A stretch of 64,000 nucleotides of DNA from Chiua virens (GCA_019787685.1 JAHNUO010000012.1:930001-994000); one strand, 5' to 3'; positions 42,933 to 54,774 are shown, numbered from the stretch's first letter. Made by a program: numbers and translations. The notes: generated by a model not told the origin, from the sequence alone.

Positions 42933-44930
42933 ATGGCTGACCCAAACCTCGAAATTTGCCCCAACTTCACAGCAGTGCACTACCAGGTGGTCCATACTGC
43001 CATCATGGCCACCAACAACATTGACAACAACAAAGCTGTTGCCTTACTCCAAGGTGCTTAGGACAACAAGCACGATGTGTGCATAGCAGCATGGGCCTAA
43101 CAACAAGGGGCCAACCAACAGAATCCCCCTCCTCTGCAGCAACCACCACAACCCCCACCTCCCCAACACCCCCCACAACCCCCACAGCCTCCCCCTCCAC
43201 AGCAGCAGGCAAGTCCACTCCCTGCCCCAAACCAGCAAGGAGCAGACAAGGGAAAATCCAAGGCTGTCGACTTCGATGTCAACCATCCCCCTTCCTCCAC
43301 CCTAACACGTCGTCCGTCTCAGTATGCCCTCACCAAACGTTCTTTTTTCAAGTATGTAGAAATATGGTACTTCACCCCCAAGGGCTGTTTGGAGGCATCT
43401 CACCTACACCACACAAACACTGATGACACCTTTGGCATAACCAATAATAATGATGTCCTTACCCTCCGCTCGGTCATGTCAGTAAAAGCATTGCACAATG
43501 CCCATGTGGACCACAACTGTTACAATCTCAATGTTTCATCCTCATACAGATTATACTTTCAATCTTTTGTAACAATCATGCCTCATGTTAAGGCTGTCCA
43601 CAGGATCATATCCTATTGGCTGCCACATTATCACAGCCTTATCCATGACTCATACCCGCCAGATACCTGTGCAAGGCTATGTGTCTTACCTATAACTCAT
43701 ATGATTCACACCTTATCATCCAATCATGTCTCTCTGTCTTATCTATGTAGTTCATACTCAGATTAGAACTCCAACATCCATGTAGTATATAAACCCCATG
43801 AATTGAAGCCAGAGGACTCTAACAAAGTTCTCTTGGAGTTTTCACCTCTTTGATTGGACTTCCACATCCTCTCTCTTATCTTCACTAGACATCTAGTTCA
43901 ATCTTTGTTCTAGGTTGTTTCAATGACCTCTCATTCTATCAGTTCTTGCAGGGCAGAAACATTTTTCTTCACTATGCCAAACAGCTCGGTTGGCCTGCGA
44001 AACATCTGGACAATCTCGCCCTGTTCTTTTGGAACCTGGAAAATCACCCCTTGCATGACATGCTTCAGGGTGACCATGTCATTCTCCATTACACTGAACA
44101 CATCCGGCATCAGTGGCATGACAAGATAAAATACAAGTTGGAAGAAGAGGAAGTCTTTAACATCGGCCTCATGAATGATGCACTGATGAACTTGATCACA
44201 CTCGAGGTCAGTATGACCATACACAACAAAGTGGCACATCAGGTCAGTCTCAATCCCATTCCCACAATCGTACACCACTCACTCCCACCCCCACATGCTC
44301 ATTCCCCTTTTCCCCTGTCTTTTGACAATGTCACTCCCACTCTACCCTCCCGATAGCCATGGCCCTTCATGCCCCATCAACAACTACCTCCCCATGACTC
44401 TGCCCTCTGTGCTCACACACAGACTGGACACACCCCTGAGTCGTTCCACTCCCTCCCCCAGTCATGCAGGCCAAGGTGGATCTACTTGAACCAAGTCGAT
44501 GACGCAGCAGAGCAACACTGCTCTTCATGCTCCACATCCCCAAGCTCTTCCCAATGCCAATTTCATGCGCCCCAGATGCCGAGCCAATCACCCAATCCCC
44601 TACCAAAGCCCATCACCACAGATCCCCCAGCCTGGCAAAGAAAGGAAAATTGGCTTGCCCAGTGTGCCTCGGTAGACACCTGCACCAAATCAATGAGTGC
44701 AACAAGCCCAAGTTATGGGATGGATCAGACACATATGCACACTGCTCCTCAGAAGGATGCCTCATTGATACCAAAGGAAACATGCTCTGTAGTGACTGGC
44801 AAAAACCAAATGATTGCTCCCTTGCACACAGAACAGCACAGCACGAATGCTCAGGGTGTGGCAACGCTGGGCATGGTGCTCAAAGATGTCTTCACACACA
44901 GAGTGGAGTGAGCTCTCACTCCCTATAACC
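42933..44930 (+). pseudogene. YR element gag-like protein, split by solo LTR-III
   Basis: It starts at 42933 (MADPNLEICPNFTAVHYQVV). TGG to TAG stops follow at 43059 and 43098. Then come a Pro/Gln tract, TLTRRPSQYALTKRSFFKYV (in frame from about 43305) and KALHNAHVDHN, where the LTR enters. After it, from 43923: GRNIFLHYAKQLGWPAKHLD, LFFWNLENHPLHDM and HIRHQWHDKIKY. The C-terminus (44527-44928) has a zinc-binding region, CPVCLGRHLHQINEC and a classical knuckle CSGCGNAGHGAQRC. The function would be RNA packaging. Removing the LTR joins the two halves in the same gene order. Confidence 0.75.
43518..43922 (+). repeat. Solo LTR-III in the YR element gag, decayed TSD
   Basis: It is 405 bp from TGTTACAATCTC to GGTTGTTTCA, with TATA tatataaa near 43788. 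Flanks acaac (43513-43517) and atgac (43923-43927) differ by two transitions, consistent with an aged 5-bp TSD. No internal gypsy sequence adjoins it. Confidence 0.82.
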
Positions 44931-44937
44931 CTATTGC

Positions 44938-46590
44938 ATGGCATCTATACCTCACCAAATCTGGTCTGATCAATCGATACCCAAACATATACGACAGACT
45001 TTCCCATGGCTTTATAGCCCATGTCCCACCCCTCCTTCACACATTCTCCCCACCTACTGTAATAACCCCTCTGTATATGAGCTCTACCACATATTCAACG
45101 AAAACCTACAAAAAGAATTTTCCAAAGGCAGATATCTGGGCCCCCTCACCCAGTCTGAGATCGAGGAGGCCATTGGGTCCTTCCAAACATCACCCTTGTC
45201 TCTCATACCCAAGCCAGGCAAACCGGGCAAGTTCTGTCTTACACAAAATCTATCCCACCCACACATCCCAGCCCTACCTCCCTCCATAAACTCCCTGGTC
45301 AGAGCAGACGACTTTCCATCCATTTACAGTACCTTTCCTGTAGTAGCCCTTTTATTAGGCAGTCTGCCACCTGGCTCCCAAGGAGCCATGCGAGATGTTG
45401 TAGAGGCCTACCAGACCATCCCCCTTCACCCCTCACAATGGCATGGATTAGTAGTATGACTATCTGACTCCCTCTTTGCAATTGATACATCCCTATGTTT
45501 CAGATTTGGACCATCTGCAGGTATCTATGGTAACGTCACCAGTGCAGGAGTGGACATTATGCACGCAGAAGGCATCAGACCCATCCTGAGATGGGTAGAT
45601 GACCATCTTTTTATCAGGATCCCAATACAGCACCTCACCAAATACAATGCCCAGCGAGCCCAGGCTGCCACTCACATAGCCCAACACCAGGGTCCCACCA
45701 CCAGGGGTGGTTGTTGTTGGTTCACCAGCTCTGATCTGCCCAACAGCACAACGGAACAATTTGACAAAGATTGCTCACAGCCAATCAGGGACCTTTCCAA
45801 TGCATCCCCACGAACCTTAGAGGACTGATCCTTCACACACAGCATCAATGATGTCGACCACATATCCAACAAATTAGGAATTCCTTGGGAACTCTCCAAG
45901 GACATGCCCTTCTCCACCACACCCATCTTCCTCGGTTTCCTATGGAACCTTGATGCATGCACAGTCCAGCTAACCAAGGCCAAGTAAAAAAAAATATGTT
46001 GCAACAACACGCGACTGGCTTCTACACCACAAGCACAACCTCACGGATGTACAGAAGCTGCATGGAAAACTTGCCCATGCTGCATGTGTCATCACTGATG
46101 GAAGGCCCTATTTAATCAACCTCGAGGCGATGATGTCCACCTGTGGTGACAGACCCTGGCTCCCATGCACCCCTCCAAAGGGCACCCCAGACAACCTGGC
46201 CTGGTGGTTAAAATGTCTGGCTGATCCCCCCCTCCCCATCCCAATCCCCTACTCCCTCCCTACTCAGCAGCTCAATGCTTACTCGGATGCAAGCACAACC
46301 ACAGGCATCAGCATCGCACTCAATGGAAAATGGTGTGCTTGGACACTCCATCCTGGTTGGGACACGAATGGACGTGGCATCGGATGGGCTGAAGCCATTG
46401 GCTTTGAGCTCCTCATTCACGCCATTTTCCATGCAGGTGCCACCAACCTACATTTCCAGGTATTCTGCAACAACCAAGGAGTGGTTGAAGCCTGGCAAGG
46501 GGACACAGCCGCAATCGCCCCATCAACAACACCTTCAAATGGATACACCCTGCCCTGGCTGAGGCCAACTGTTGCGCCTCCGTTCACTAC
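44938..46590 (+). pseudogene. YR element reverse transcriptase and RNase H
   Basis: RT is readable from 44938 to 45456 (GRYLGPLTQSEIEEAIGSFQ, SLIPKPGKPGKFCLTQNLSH). After a TGA it runs to 45826 (CFRFGPSAGIYGNVTSAG, ILRWVDDHLFIRIP), where the catalytic Asp pair is retained in WVDD. Then FLGFLWNLD and frameshifted sequence follow. RNase H reads NAYSDASTTTGISIALNGKW with the first Asp and GWAEAIGFELL with the Glu (46275-46420), and CNNQGVVEAWQ. It would make cDNA for the element. Confidence 0.8.
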
Positions 46591-46829
46591 ATCTCCAGTG
46601 CTTCCAACCCTGCCGATTGCCTTTTGTGTGGCCTACATCCCCCCACACATCTTCTCATCCCTCCCTTCCCCATCCCTTCCCCATCGCTCATCTCATTGCC
46701 AACCAATGTCCCCCCTGCACCCACTGCATCATTTGACCAGCACCCACAACCCTCTAAACTAGCTGAGCTTGCCATCCACATAACCAACCCCCCTACCACC
46801 CAACAACACTCACAACCCCCCCCAACCCA

Positions 46830-47947
46830 TGCCCCCAGCATTCATGCTGCATATCGCCCCCCTTGCCCAGCCCATGAACACCTAATCAGGTGGCTTCCCA
46901 CTTCCACCCAAAAATTTGCAGACCCACTTGACTCATCCGATGTCAACTGTGTTTACGCAGTAATCCCATTCACTTGGGCTGCCTCCACCAAAGACACATA
47001 TGGCTCCAGACTCCTCATTTTCCACACTTTCTGTGACTTAAAACAGATACCAGAGCACCAAAGAGCACCAGTGTCATCCGAGCTCATTGTCACCTTCATA
47101 CCATCCCTGGCAGGCCTCTACACAGGGTCCTCCATCATTAACTATGTGAGTGGTGTCCATGCTTGGCACACCATGCACGGCCTCACTTGGCCCCACAGAT
47201 CTGACAAAATCAACACCCTCATCAAAGCAGCTAAAACCCTAGCCCCTGCTGCATCCAAATGACCACCCAGAGAACCCTACACCATGGTCATCATCGACCT
47301 AATCCGTGATCACCTTGATCTATCCCTCCCACTCAATGCCACTGTTTTCACATGCTTAACAACAACATTCTTTACCACCGCAAGAACTGGCAAGTTCACC
47401 ATCCCCACCCTGAATGCATTCAATCCCAACATCCACATCACACCTGTGCACATCACCATACAGCATGACCACAACAGGGTAGAAGTAACCAACTTCTACC
47501 TTCCCCACACCAAACTTTCTTCCCTCCTAGGTGAAGATGTCAATTGGGCCAGACAGAACGGCCTAGCAGACCCCCAAGAAGCCCTCATCAATCACTTCCA
47601 CGTAAATTTCCCAACCCCCAATTCACCACTCTTTGCCTACCACACACCAAGAGGGCTGCTCAAGCCGCTAACACATGCAAAATTCCTAAAAACCCTGGAA
47701 ACCACCACCATCAGAGCTGGTTCCACTCCACTGAAAGGACACAGCATCCACATCGGATCCACACTTGAATACATACCTCTTATGCAACATCCCTTTTGAC
47801 GTCGTCAAGGTCAAAGGGAGATGGGCAAGTGACTCATTCTTGCTCTACTTAAGATGTCATGCACAAATCCTAGCACCATACATGCAAGCAGAATCCAAAT
47901 TGCATCAAGCCTTTCTGCGTTACACACTACCTCCTATCCACAGGTAA
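46830..47947 (+). pseudogene. YR element tyrosine recombinase
   Basis: The N-terminal core-binding part reads FTWAASTKDTYGSRLLIFHT and IVTFIPSLAGLYTGSSIINY (46970-47140). The catalytic domain starts after a TGA at 47260: FFTTARTGKFTIPTL with the first Arg, then GHSIHIGSTLEY at 47737-47775 and VKGRWASDSFLLYLR, which carries the Trp and the Tyr. In the HxxR box the Arg is His (CAC at 47749-47751, from CGC by one CpG transition). A 4-bp duplication (taca/tacc, about 47770) shifts the frame before the last motif, and the C-terminus to 47947 is in the next frame. It would join element ends to the genome through a 3'-phosphotyrosine link. This copy is dead. Confidence 0.8.
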
Positions 47948-48224
47948 TTCCAATCAGTAAGTCACAATCACCTCCTACCAGTTGGGTGTTCTTGCTTCGC
48001 CGCACGCATCGCCAAACACTCCTGCCATGATGGGAACACAGCTCACCTTTCCACCTGACAGGTTCTCCATCCCAGGCTGGCTAGTGCTATGTGCTTTCAC
48101 CCAACTCACTCTCACCATACACTCCCTTAGCTACTTCACTCATTGTAACCACATATCACACGTTTACAATATCACTCATTCACCAGTCACATAGATAGTC
48201 CAAAGACTTGTACTTGCTAGCAAT

Positions 48225-48541
48225 TAGGGATCTGCATGGGTATGGGTTGGACTTTGGATACCCATACCTATACCCACACCGTGGGTACAGTGGGTCCATA
48301 GCAAGGTGAGGGTGATGATGATGATGGCTCACCATGAGTGAGTGAGGTTTAGCTGAGTTAGGATAAGGTATAAGATAGCAGAATAAGTATAGATATGATG
48401 TTTAGAACAAGGTTTAGCCTATAGTTTAGGCTTGGTACTACTAAACCCATGGGTATACCCACGGCATGGGTATGGGTTTTTGGTGGGTATGGGTATGGGT
48501 ATGAGCTCTGATACCCATGGGTGTACCCATGCAGAACCCTA
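48225..48541. mobile_element. 317-bp hAT-type MITE with 8-bp TSD
   Basis: The ends TAGGGATCTGCATGGGTA and TACCCATGCAGAACCCTA form an 18-bp terminal inverted repeat with one mismatch. They are flanked by the exact 8-bp duplication ctagcaat (48217-48224, 48542-48549). TAGGG-type termini with 8-bp TSD are diagnostic of the hAT superfamily. There is no coding capacity. The interior has many catgggtatggg motifs in both orientations, likely the transposase-binding subterminal repeats. Excision in silico restores a helicase frame (VLASNDCGIPNF). Confidence 0.9.
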
Positions 48542-49370
48542 CTAGCAATGATTGTGGCATTCCCAATTTTCACTCCCATCTCTGGCAAGATGGTATTCTC
48601 ATCACACCCAGAAACAGTGTACATACTCAGCGGAATACTCTTTCACTATCAAAATACTGTACATATACTGGACACCTCCATTTCCTTTTTTTTTTCAGAA
48701 GATACCTCCTCAAAAGGCAAATTGTCACTTTCGGAGAGAATGGTAATTGCTCAAATGTCAGAAGAAGAGACAGGAAATTTGCCAATGAAAAGCAATCTGG
48801 CCATTGGAATGAAGGTGATGATCACTGAAAACATCACAACCTTAGTGAATCTTGCAAACAGTTCGAGGGGAATTCTTACAGACATTGTCCTTGTGAACCA
48901 AGCTTCAATGAGCATGCCCAAATGGATATCAGTCTCAGATATCCACCACTGTATATTATTATCAAATATCAGGGCCTATAAACATTCCTGTTCTACCTTC
49001 TCTAAATGATCATGAGGTCCCTCTTGCTCCTGCCACACGAAGCTTCTACATTGGCACCACTCCTCACACTCAAATTATCCGCCATCAACTGCATATGCAT
49101 TCACAGATTTTAAATCTCAAGGTCAAACTATTGATAACACAATTGTCAACATTGGCAAAACAACAAGCTTTTCTATTTCTTCATTCAATGCATACATTGC
49201 TCTATCCCAGTCCCATGGCAGGAATCACATACATTTACTCTGTGAATTCAACAACAAGCTTTTCACTCAACACCCCTTGAATGCCCTAAGGGTAGAGGAA
49301 CAACAGTTACAGCTTCTAGCTGATGACACAGAGGAGAGATATAAAGCCAGTTACTACAGTCCCTGTATGT
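48542..49370 (+). pseudogene. Helitron-type helicase, right fragment (C-terminus)
   Basis: It continues 42440-42728: WQDGILITPRNS near 48590, then in the frame 48521-49009 NLAIGMKVMITENITTLVNL with SSRGILTDIVL. Further on (49085-49360, another frame) it reads AYAFTDFKSQGQTIDNTIVN and SFNAYIALSQSHGRNHIHLL, the last helicase motifs (TDYRSQGQT and YVALSRSRG in intact copies; SR has become SQ here, again a CpG transition). Stops and shifts make it inactive. No Helitron 3' hairpin or CTRR end was located. Confidence 0.75.
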
Positions 49371-49993
49371 AATCTCTACTGAGCCTAGTAATACCTTTAT
49401 TGCTATGGATGGGTTATTTTAAATCATTCATCCATCAGTATTTACATCCTCCTTCACAAGCATGATTTATTGTTATTTGCAGGATCATTTAATTCGTACT
49501 TAAGATAATAATATATTTTTGAACCTGAAGTTCTCATAACCATTCTTGACCTTCTCTGTTTTGGTTTCATTACCCTCCTGTCATCACAGTTGCAACAATT
49601 TATGTACCCATGTTAATTTGTGTTAATTTGTGTGGACATTTTGCACACAAAGCCAACATTGGACATGACCTTGCACAAGCAAGGTGACACATTTTGAACA
49701 AATCAGGTAAAATGGTACAGTCAGCTTCCTGACCATCAGAGAAGAACCTGGTCTTGACTAATTGACATGAATATGCAGGTCTGTCTTCTGGGGGCCACAC
49801 TCACACACCATTATATGTGTTGCCCCAAGTACCAATGCATTGAACATATACATACTATGTCATACTTCTTGGGTACTCACTGCTCAGTGGGGGTTGACCA
49901 AGGTGAAAAATAGGAAAACAATGAAAAACTTGTCACTTCAAAATACCAAAGGCAAGGTGTGAAAGTGGTCAGAGCTTGGCTTAAGGCTTTTCC
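49371..49993. other. AT-rich spacer between repeat island and gene-dense region
   Basis: No gene or repeat was recognised. Composition changes here: to the left CpG is scarce, while from about 49990 on CpG becomes frequent. The spacer includes the 3' flank of the IND1 gene, whose stop is at 49994-49996. Confidence 0.5.
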
Positions 49994-51278
49994 TTAAGCA
50001 ATAGACTCCCAAACCTTGCTTGCTATTTCTTCCATCACACCCCTCCATACCACCCCTCCCGAAGCATCAGCCTTCAACTGCAGTGAACTCGCAGTGAGCA
50101 AATATGGAATACCCTTATCCCCACTAATGCTGACACCCTTTACAAGTGGCAGCTCCCCAAGGGTAGGAACCCCAAGCGAGGAAGATATTAAACAGAAGGC
50201 ATCGGAGGACCCAAAAAGTTCATGTGGGGCCATGCAAGAAGGACATACAAAGTAGGCTTGATTGAGAACGGTTCCCGTTATCTGATCCGGTATGAGGTCA
50301 TAAGTATACAATGGGAGAAAGAGTGTTCGATGGAAACATACAGGAACTGATACTTTGCGAAACATGGAGATCCCGCGGCGCACATCCGCGAGCGCAACAT
50401 CTTGGGGTGTTGATATGATCACAGCTCCTATTTAATTTCCGGAAATGAGAAGAAGCGTGGGGAATGACAAGCGTGTCGCACCGTTCACAACAACCAATTG
50501 TCCGAGTGTCAAAGGAACATCACCCGTCCCAGGTGGCATGTCAATGACCAAAACGTCCAGACCAGGACCATCACCAGACTCTCGCCAGTCGACATCAAAA
50601 AGCAATTGCTGTACCGCTTTCTGAACCATCAAACCTCTCCACACAATAGCAGCGTCCTCTCTCGATTTGTTCTCGGTCGACTTTGGAAGAAGGTATCCCA
50701 TGGACATGGTAGGCAACCCATGATTTATAATTGGCATCAACGCACCGCCTTTTGGATGCGATGTAGTGGAAAGAGCGAGAGGAGAGACGTAAGGGAGGCC
50801 TACCAGCTGTCAAAGCAGGTTCGTCCGCATTTTGAAGCCCCATCAACGTCGGTATGGATGGGCCAAAAATGTCGAGATCGAGAATACCTACACGAAGGCG
50901 ACGTCCAAGGGATGGTGGCTTCCGCATGGCAAGCGCAAAAGCGAGGTTCACTGGATTCGAGGATTGGCGTGCATGAGTAAACGCAGAATGGAGAAGTAGC
51001 ATGCGCACCAGCAACAGTGCTCTTCCCGACACCACCCTTACCACTAGCAACCGCGAGGACCTTTGAGACGTGCGGTATGTGTTTCTTTTGGATTGGTCCG
51101 CCTCGACGTGGCACTTGCGGAGCTGGATTAGACCCGGGAGGCAAGCCCTACTGAGAGTGGGTCTAGCAAGCATTGAGTTGTGAAATCATAAACATACCAA
51201 AGGGTTTTCATGATAACTAGTGAACGTGGTCGAGAATGATCTCAGGCGGCAGAGCTTGCGTGTAGACAACCTGAACAT
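49994..51278 (-). CDS. IND1: Mitochondrial Fe-S assembly P-loop NTPase IND1/NUBPL
   Basis: Six exons: 51198-51278, 51009-51147, 50804-50950, 50482-50748, 50342-50427, 49994-50281. All five introns are 50-60 bp GT-AG and the phases close exactly, giving 335 residues (close to human NUBPL, 319). Residues 1-24 are an Arg/Ser-rich mitochondrial presequence (MFRLSTRKLCRLRSFSTTF). The conserved HENPLGLPPGSNPAPQVPRR follows. The deviant Walker A is SGKGGVGKST (62-71), with VIDMPPGTGD further on and the Fe-S-binding CPSC at 253-256. The protein delivers 4Fe-4S clusters to respiratory complex I in the matrix. It is divergent to the gene at 51411, with 132 bp between start codons. The presence of IND1 suggests the fungus has complex I. 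Confidence 0.93.
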
Positions 51279-51410
51279 CAAATCCTGAAGTTGGTCAACT
51301 TCGAGTCGTGGATGCAAATTTCGTCATATATGAGACCCCGAATACTCCGAAACTTTGGCAGCAGATCTTACGCTTAATTGGGATAATAACTCTTTCAAGG
51401 CCACCAACTC
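51279..51410. promoter_or_regulatory. Bidirectional intergenic promoter, IND1 / PAC1
   Basis: Only 132 bp separate the two divergent start codons, so both promoters must lie here or within the first exons. No clear TATA box was seen. Confidence 0.5.
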
Positions 51411-52525
51411 ATGATGGTAAGGAATCGATGAGTTTCCACCGCAGCGAAATGGTTACCGACTTAACCGAGATGACAGGAAGTATATCCCCTCGTTGATGCC
51501 CCACCGCCTCGATATGCCGTGGAATCCGATGACGAGGATGAATACAACCCATTATCGCCGCGAACTGGATCAGCTCAGCCCTCCGAGGTCAAAGTCGAAT
51601 TCAAATCTATCTACGATATACCTTCCAAGAAACCATTTGTCTTTGTATCCCGCGAGGCGGGTGTGAGTTGGGCGAGGATCGTCAACCTCGGTGAGCAGCA
51701 AGCCGGAATCTACGTCAATAGTTTTCCGGTGCGGAGCTACTCCTTACGCATCTAGGCGGATCGAACTGATAGCTTACAGGTGGGATCCCTATTTTGTCCA
51801 TCGTGGACGAATGCTATCGTTGTCGTGTCTGAAGCAGAGATACGCACACGACTGCCACTCTTTGCCATGACCACATACACCACGGCAATGATTGAACGCC
51901 TGAAACCGACCAGGTGGACTTAGTTCTCAACCATTTGAACCACTCCTTATGATTTTTCGTCCCTTCCAAGTGTGGCCATCCTGGATTCTTATCCCACACA
52001 AACCTATATATCATCCCAAGTGATCCCGCAGGACCGCGCTCCGATTCGTTATCTTTCCGCGGGGAAGAGGACGATCCCTGTGAGTCCCCCCACTATCAGA
52101 TTTCCTCCAACTTGATGAGTATTTCTATTTCTGATACATAGGATTTTGCGCTGGAGTTATTCGCTCCGCCGAACCTCCTGCAATCGACTACTGCTTCCCT
52201 GATGAATGAGCTATTTTTACGTTCCATAGGGGAAAACGTTACTCGAAGTCATACTGCTGTCGTACTTTTACCTGCTCCCAAGCTGTCATCCCCAGCGCCA
52301 GTGTCGTTTGACGGGAAAGGATTTTCGGGGGATTTTTCAGGCATCGACTGGGCGAGAGAAACATTGGAAAAGGCACATAAATGTCTCTTTGCAATCCTTG
52401 GAGATACAGTCGGCCAATCAAGTCTACTAGTCCGTACCAAGTCAGGGGTGAGCCCGCCAGTCTCCGATCTAGGGACAATACGTTCCTCTCTTGGCGAGGT
52501 TGGCGAGGGAGGCATGTACATATAA
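51411..52525 (+). CDS. Probable proteasome assembly chaperone 1 (Pba1/PSMG1-like)
   Basis: Five exons: 51411-51416, 51477-51728, 51780-51913, 51971-52079, 52142-52525, with introns of 51-62 bp. The first exon is only ATGATG, joined to GAAGTATAT by an intron with a cttaac branch site. Phases close to 294 residues. An acidic N-terminal motif (YAVESDDEDEYNPLSP) is followed by alternating beta strands (PFVFVSREAG, NAIVVVSEAEI, VAILDSYPTQTYIS) and a C-terminal GEVGEGGMYI. The layout and these motifs fit the basidiomycete PAC1/Pba1 family as I remember it, a chaperone that helps assemble the 20S alpha ring in the cytosol. Sequence conservation of that family is low, so the assignment needs a profile search. 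The gene model itself is firm. Confidence 0.6.
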
Positions 52526-52739
52526 AACTAGCGTTTGTGTAAGTGTAGTACAACAATCCACAGTGAAAGCCTGGATGTCATCCCCGACGGGACAGCCACT
52601 AGCACAGTTGGGACTAGTTCTCAATCCGCAATTACCGAACAAACTAGGTGACTGAGTTCACTATCTGCACTGACACGACCGAGGAGACGCATTGGAAAGT
52701 ACTCGAGTCCAGTGCATTAAATAAATTACGAAGTCTAAC

Positions 52740-54636
52740 TTAATCGTCCTCTGACTCGTAGTCGTCGTCCGAAATATCCTGGGAATCCGTTGTAGTACCA
52801 TTCGTCAACTCCTCCACGACAAGCTGTTCGCCACTCTTTAAACCTGCTCCTGCAATCAATACGCTAGCGGACCACTTGATTTCCCGTCTAGGGTAAGGAA
52901 GAACAAGTTTGAAACCCCACCAAGACTCCGCTCTGTTTGCCTGTGACTGGATATGATTCTCGAGCTTGTGTAGCTCCGTTCCTGGCCCGTCCATGATATG
53001 CGTCGGGTCGGTTTCTGGTTGCAAGGTGAGAGGTAACATCTGCGTGTCCACGAACGCATACAGTTCCGTCAGCGTAGAATTGGGAGAGAACGTCCGAACA
53101 ACGCGCGTATTCCCAGGTAGCTTGAGAGCGAGACGAATGCCGTTTGTGCCTCGGTGCTCGGCCGAGACTATACTCCTCCTCATCCAACGTCGATACTGCA
53201 ACCTCACAGCCTGAAGATTCTCCTGCTTCTCTCGCTCCAGCTGTATCCTCTGCTCCTCCTGACGACGAGCTTCTTGTTCCGAGCGCAAGCGCTCCGCTTC
53301 TTCTCTTTCTGCCTGAATGCGAACTTGAATGCGTTCGCGATCCCGTTGCGCAGATTCTCGAAAGGCCTGATCCTGCTGTTCACGAATGATTCTATCTCTA
53401 TCTCGTTCTTGTAATTGCGATTTGAAGCGCGAAAGAAACGGGTCGACTCGAGGTAAGAGTTGATGCTCGAGGTGGCGCATAAGCACATAAGCCGAGGTCG
53501 GGCCTGATTCTGGAATAGGCGGGCCATGGTGACGCGAGAGAACAGTGAGGATTGGCGATGAAGCGGAAGAAGATGGGTTAGAGTGATTCCGACGAGGTTG
53601 AAGAGCGACAAAAGCAATAAATGGGTATGTCGTTGCCTGTAGTTTTTGAGCAGCTGATGTATGCTGTATGTGAGGCTCCGTTAGAGGGAAGATGACTGAT
53701 AACTGACCATCCCAAGCGTCTTTGTCCCTGATGTCACCTCCCCATACCACAAAGTTGTTGTCCCCTAGCATGCGTACGAAACCTGGGTTGGTGAGCGTTG
53801 ATCTGATAGAGAGTGAGACATAGGTTCGTCGGGGGAAGAGATAGCTGACCGCTTGAATTCTGCAACGTCATCATGCTCAGCAGAAACCAGAATTATACAA
53901 GCTATTCTTCCTTCTTTTTGGCAAATATCCAGAACCTCCTCGTATTTTCCGTCAAAAAAGTCGGGAAGAACTTTGCTCTCGTCCGCAGGATTTGCAGGAG
54001 GATACGTGTGTCTTCTTGATGTCGATTGTTGGCCATCAAGCCCAGTGACTGCCACAGTTGCAGACTTATGGTTGACGGCGCCGGTTTCTTCCTCGAGAGA
54101 TGTGATCCAGCGACGAGTTACTGAGCGCGAATCAGGGTACGTTTGTCTGAGAAATCGATAGTTGCTGAAGTTGAAGGGGGAGGTCAGGAGTGGAACTCTG
54201 AGAATCCCAGAAATAAAGCGCAATATCCCGGACACCAAACTGATCGGCAAATACAGAAGTGAAAACAATAAGCGAGTCAGAGAACGTCGTGGCTTAAGAA
54301 GAACAACAGGGTTTAGTGATATACGAACGTGCACGCATATGAGCGAGGAGCACCTGATGACCTCCATGGCCAGAATTCTCAGGCTGCAGCTGATGCTGAG
54401 GTTGGTTGCGTTGGTTCCGGGTATCCCTTGTTTCATCCAGATCGCCTACGAGCAAGTCGGCTGCACGCTACACTACAATTAGTTGCTACAAAGCAAAGTA
54501 GTGTCGCAAATACCTGGATGTTCCAATCTAGGGTTTGAAGTACATTTGCGAGGACGTCCACATCATAATTTTGACGCCCCAATATTCCTTGAAGTTGTTC
54601 AACAGCCTCGCGTTGACTTGAGCTAAGTTGTTCCAT
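52740..54636 (-). CDS. UBX-domain protein of the FAF2/UBXD8 (Ubx2/Ucp10) type
   Basis: Four exons: 54514-54636, 54354-54467, 53850-54292, 52740-53802, with introns of 46, 61 and 47 bp. Phases close to 580 residues. Domain order: UBA-like (1 to about 50, ending DWNIQRAADLL), a membrane hairpin (about 84-112, LLFSLLYLPISLVSGILRFI), a thioredoxin-like UAS domain (about 150-300, with DDVAEFKRSTLTNPGFVRML), a coiled coil (about 355-430, Glu/Arg-rich) and UBX (about 440-560, GIRLALKLPGNTRVVRTF). This order is that of FAF2/UBXD8, an ER and lipid-droplet protein that recruits Cdc48/p97 to ubiquitinated ERAD clients. The acidic end is DDDYESEDD. The length and order match the family, so this is a confident call. 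Confidence 0.9.
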
Positions 54637-54774
54637 CAGTTTCGAGACAGACGCCCCTTGGGAGTTGTTGAAGAGCCCGCGAAAGCCACTAAGATTCCCA
54701 CGCTCTGAGGCCAGTAGGTCCTAACCTGAGTTTGAATTTTATGAATTCAAGGTTTTTGTAGTCCAAACCTATTA

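Larger units (their letters stand above)
42729..48192 (+). mobile_element. DIRS-like tyrosine-recombinase retroelement, relic
   Basis: Gag-like protein, RT with RNase H, and a tyrosine recombinase are encoded in that order on the plus strand, the layout of DIRS-type retroelements, which integrate by recombinase instead of an integrase and leave no TSD. It lies inside a Helitron helicase. A solo LTR-III (43518-43922) splits its gag. All three genes have multiple stops or shifts. Terminal or split repeats were not confirmed, so the boundaries are taken from where the helicase frame is broken. Confidence 0.7.

Noticed and set aside
48470..48510. Telomere-like gggtat repeats
   Set aside because: They lie within the hAT MITE and are also found inverted at its other end, so they are subterminal motifs of the element, not an internal telomere.
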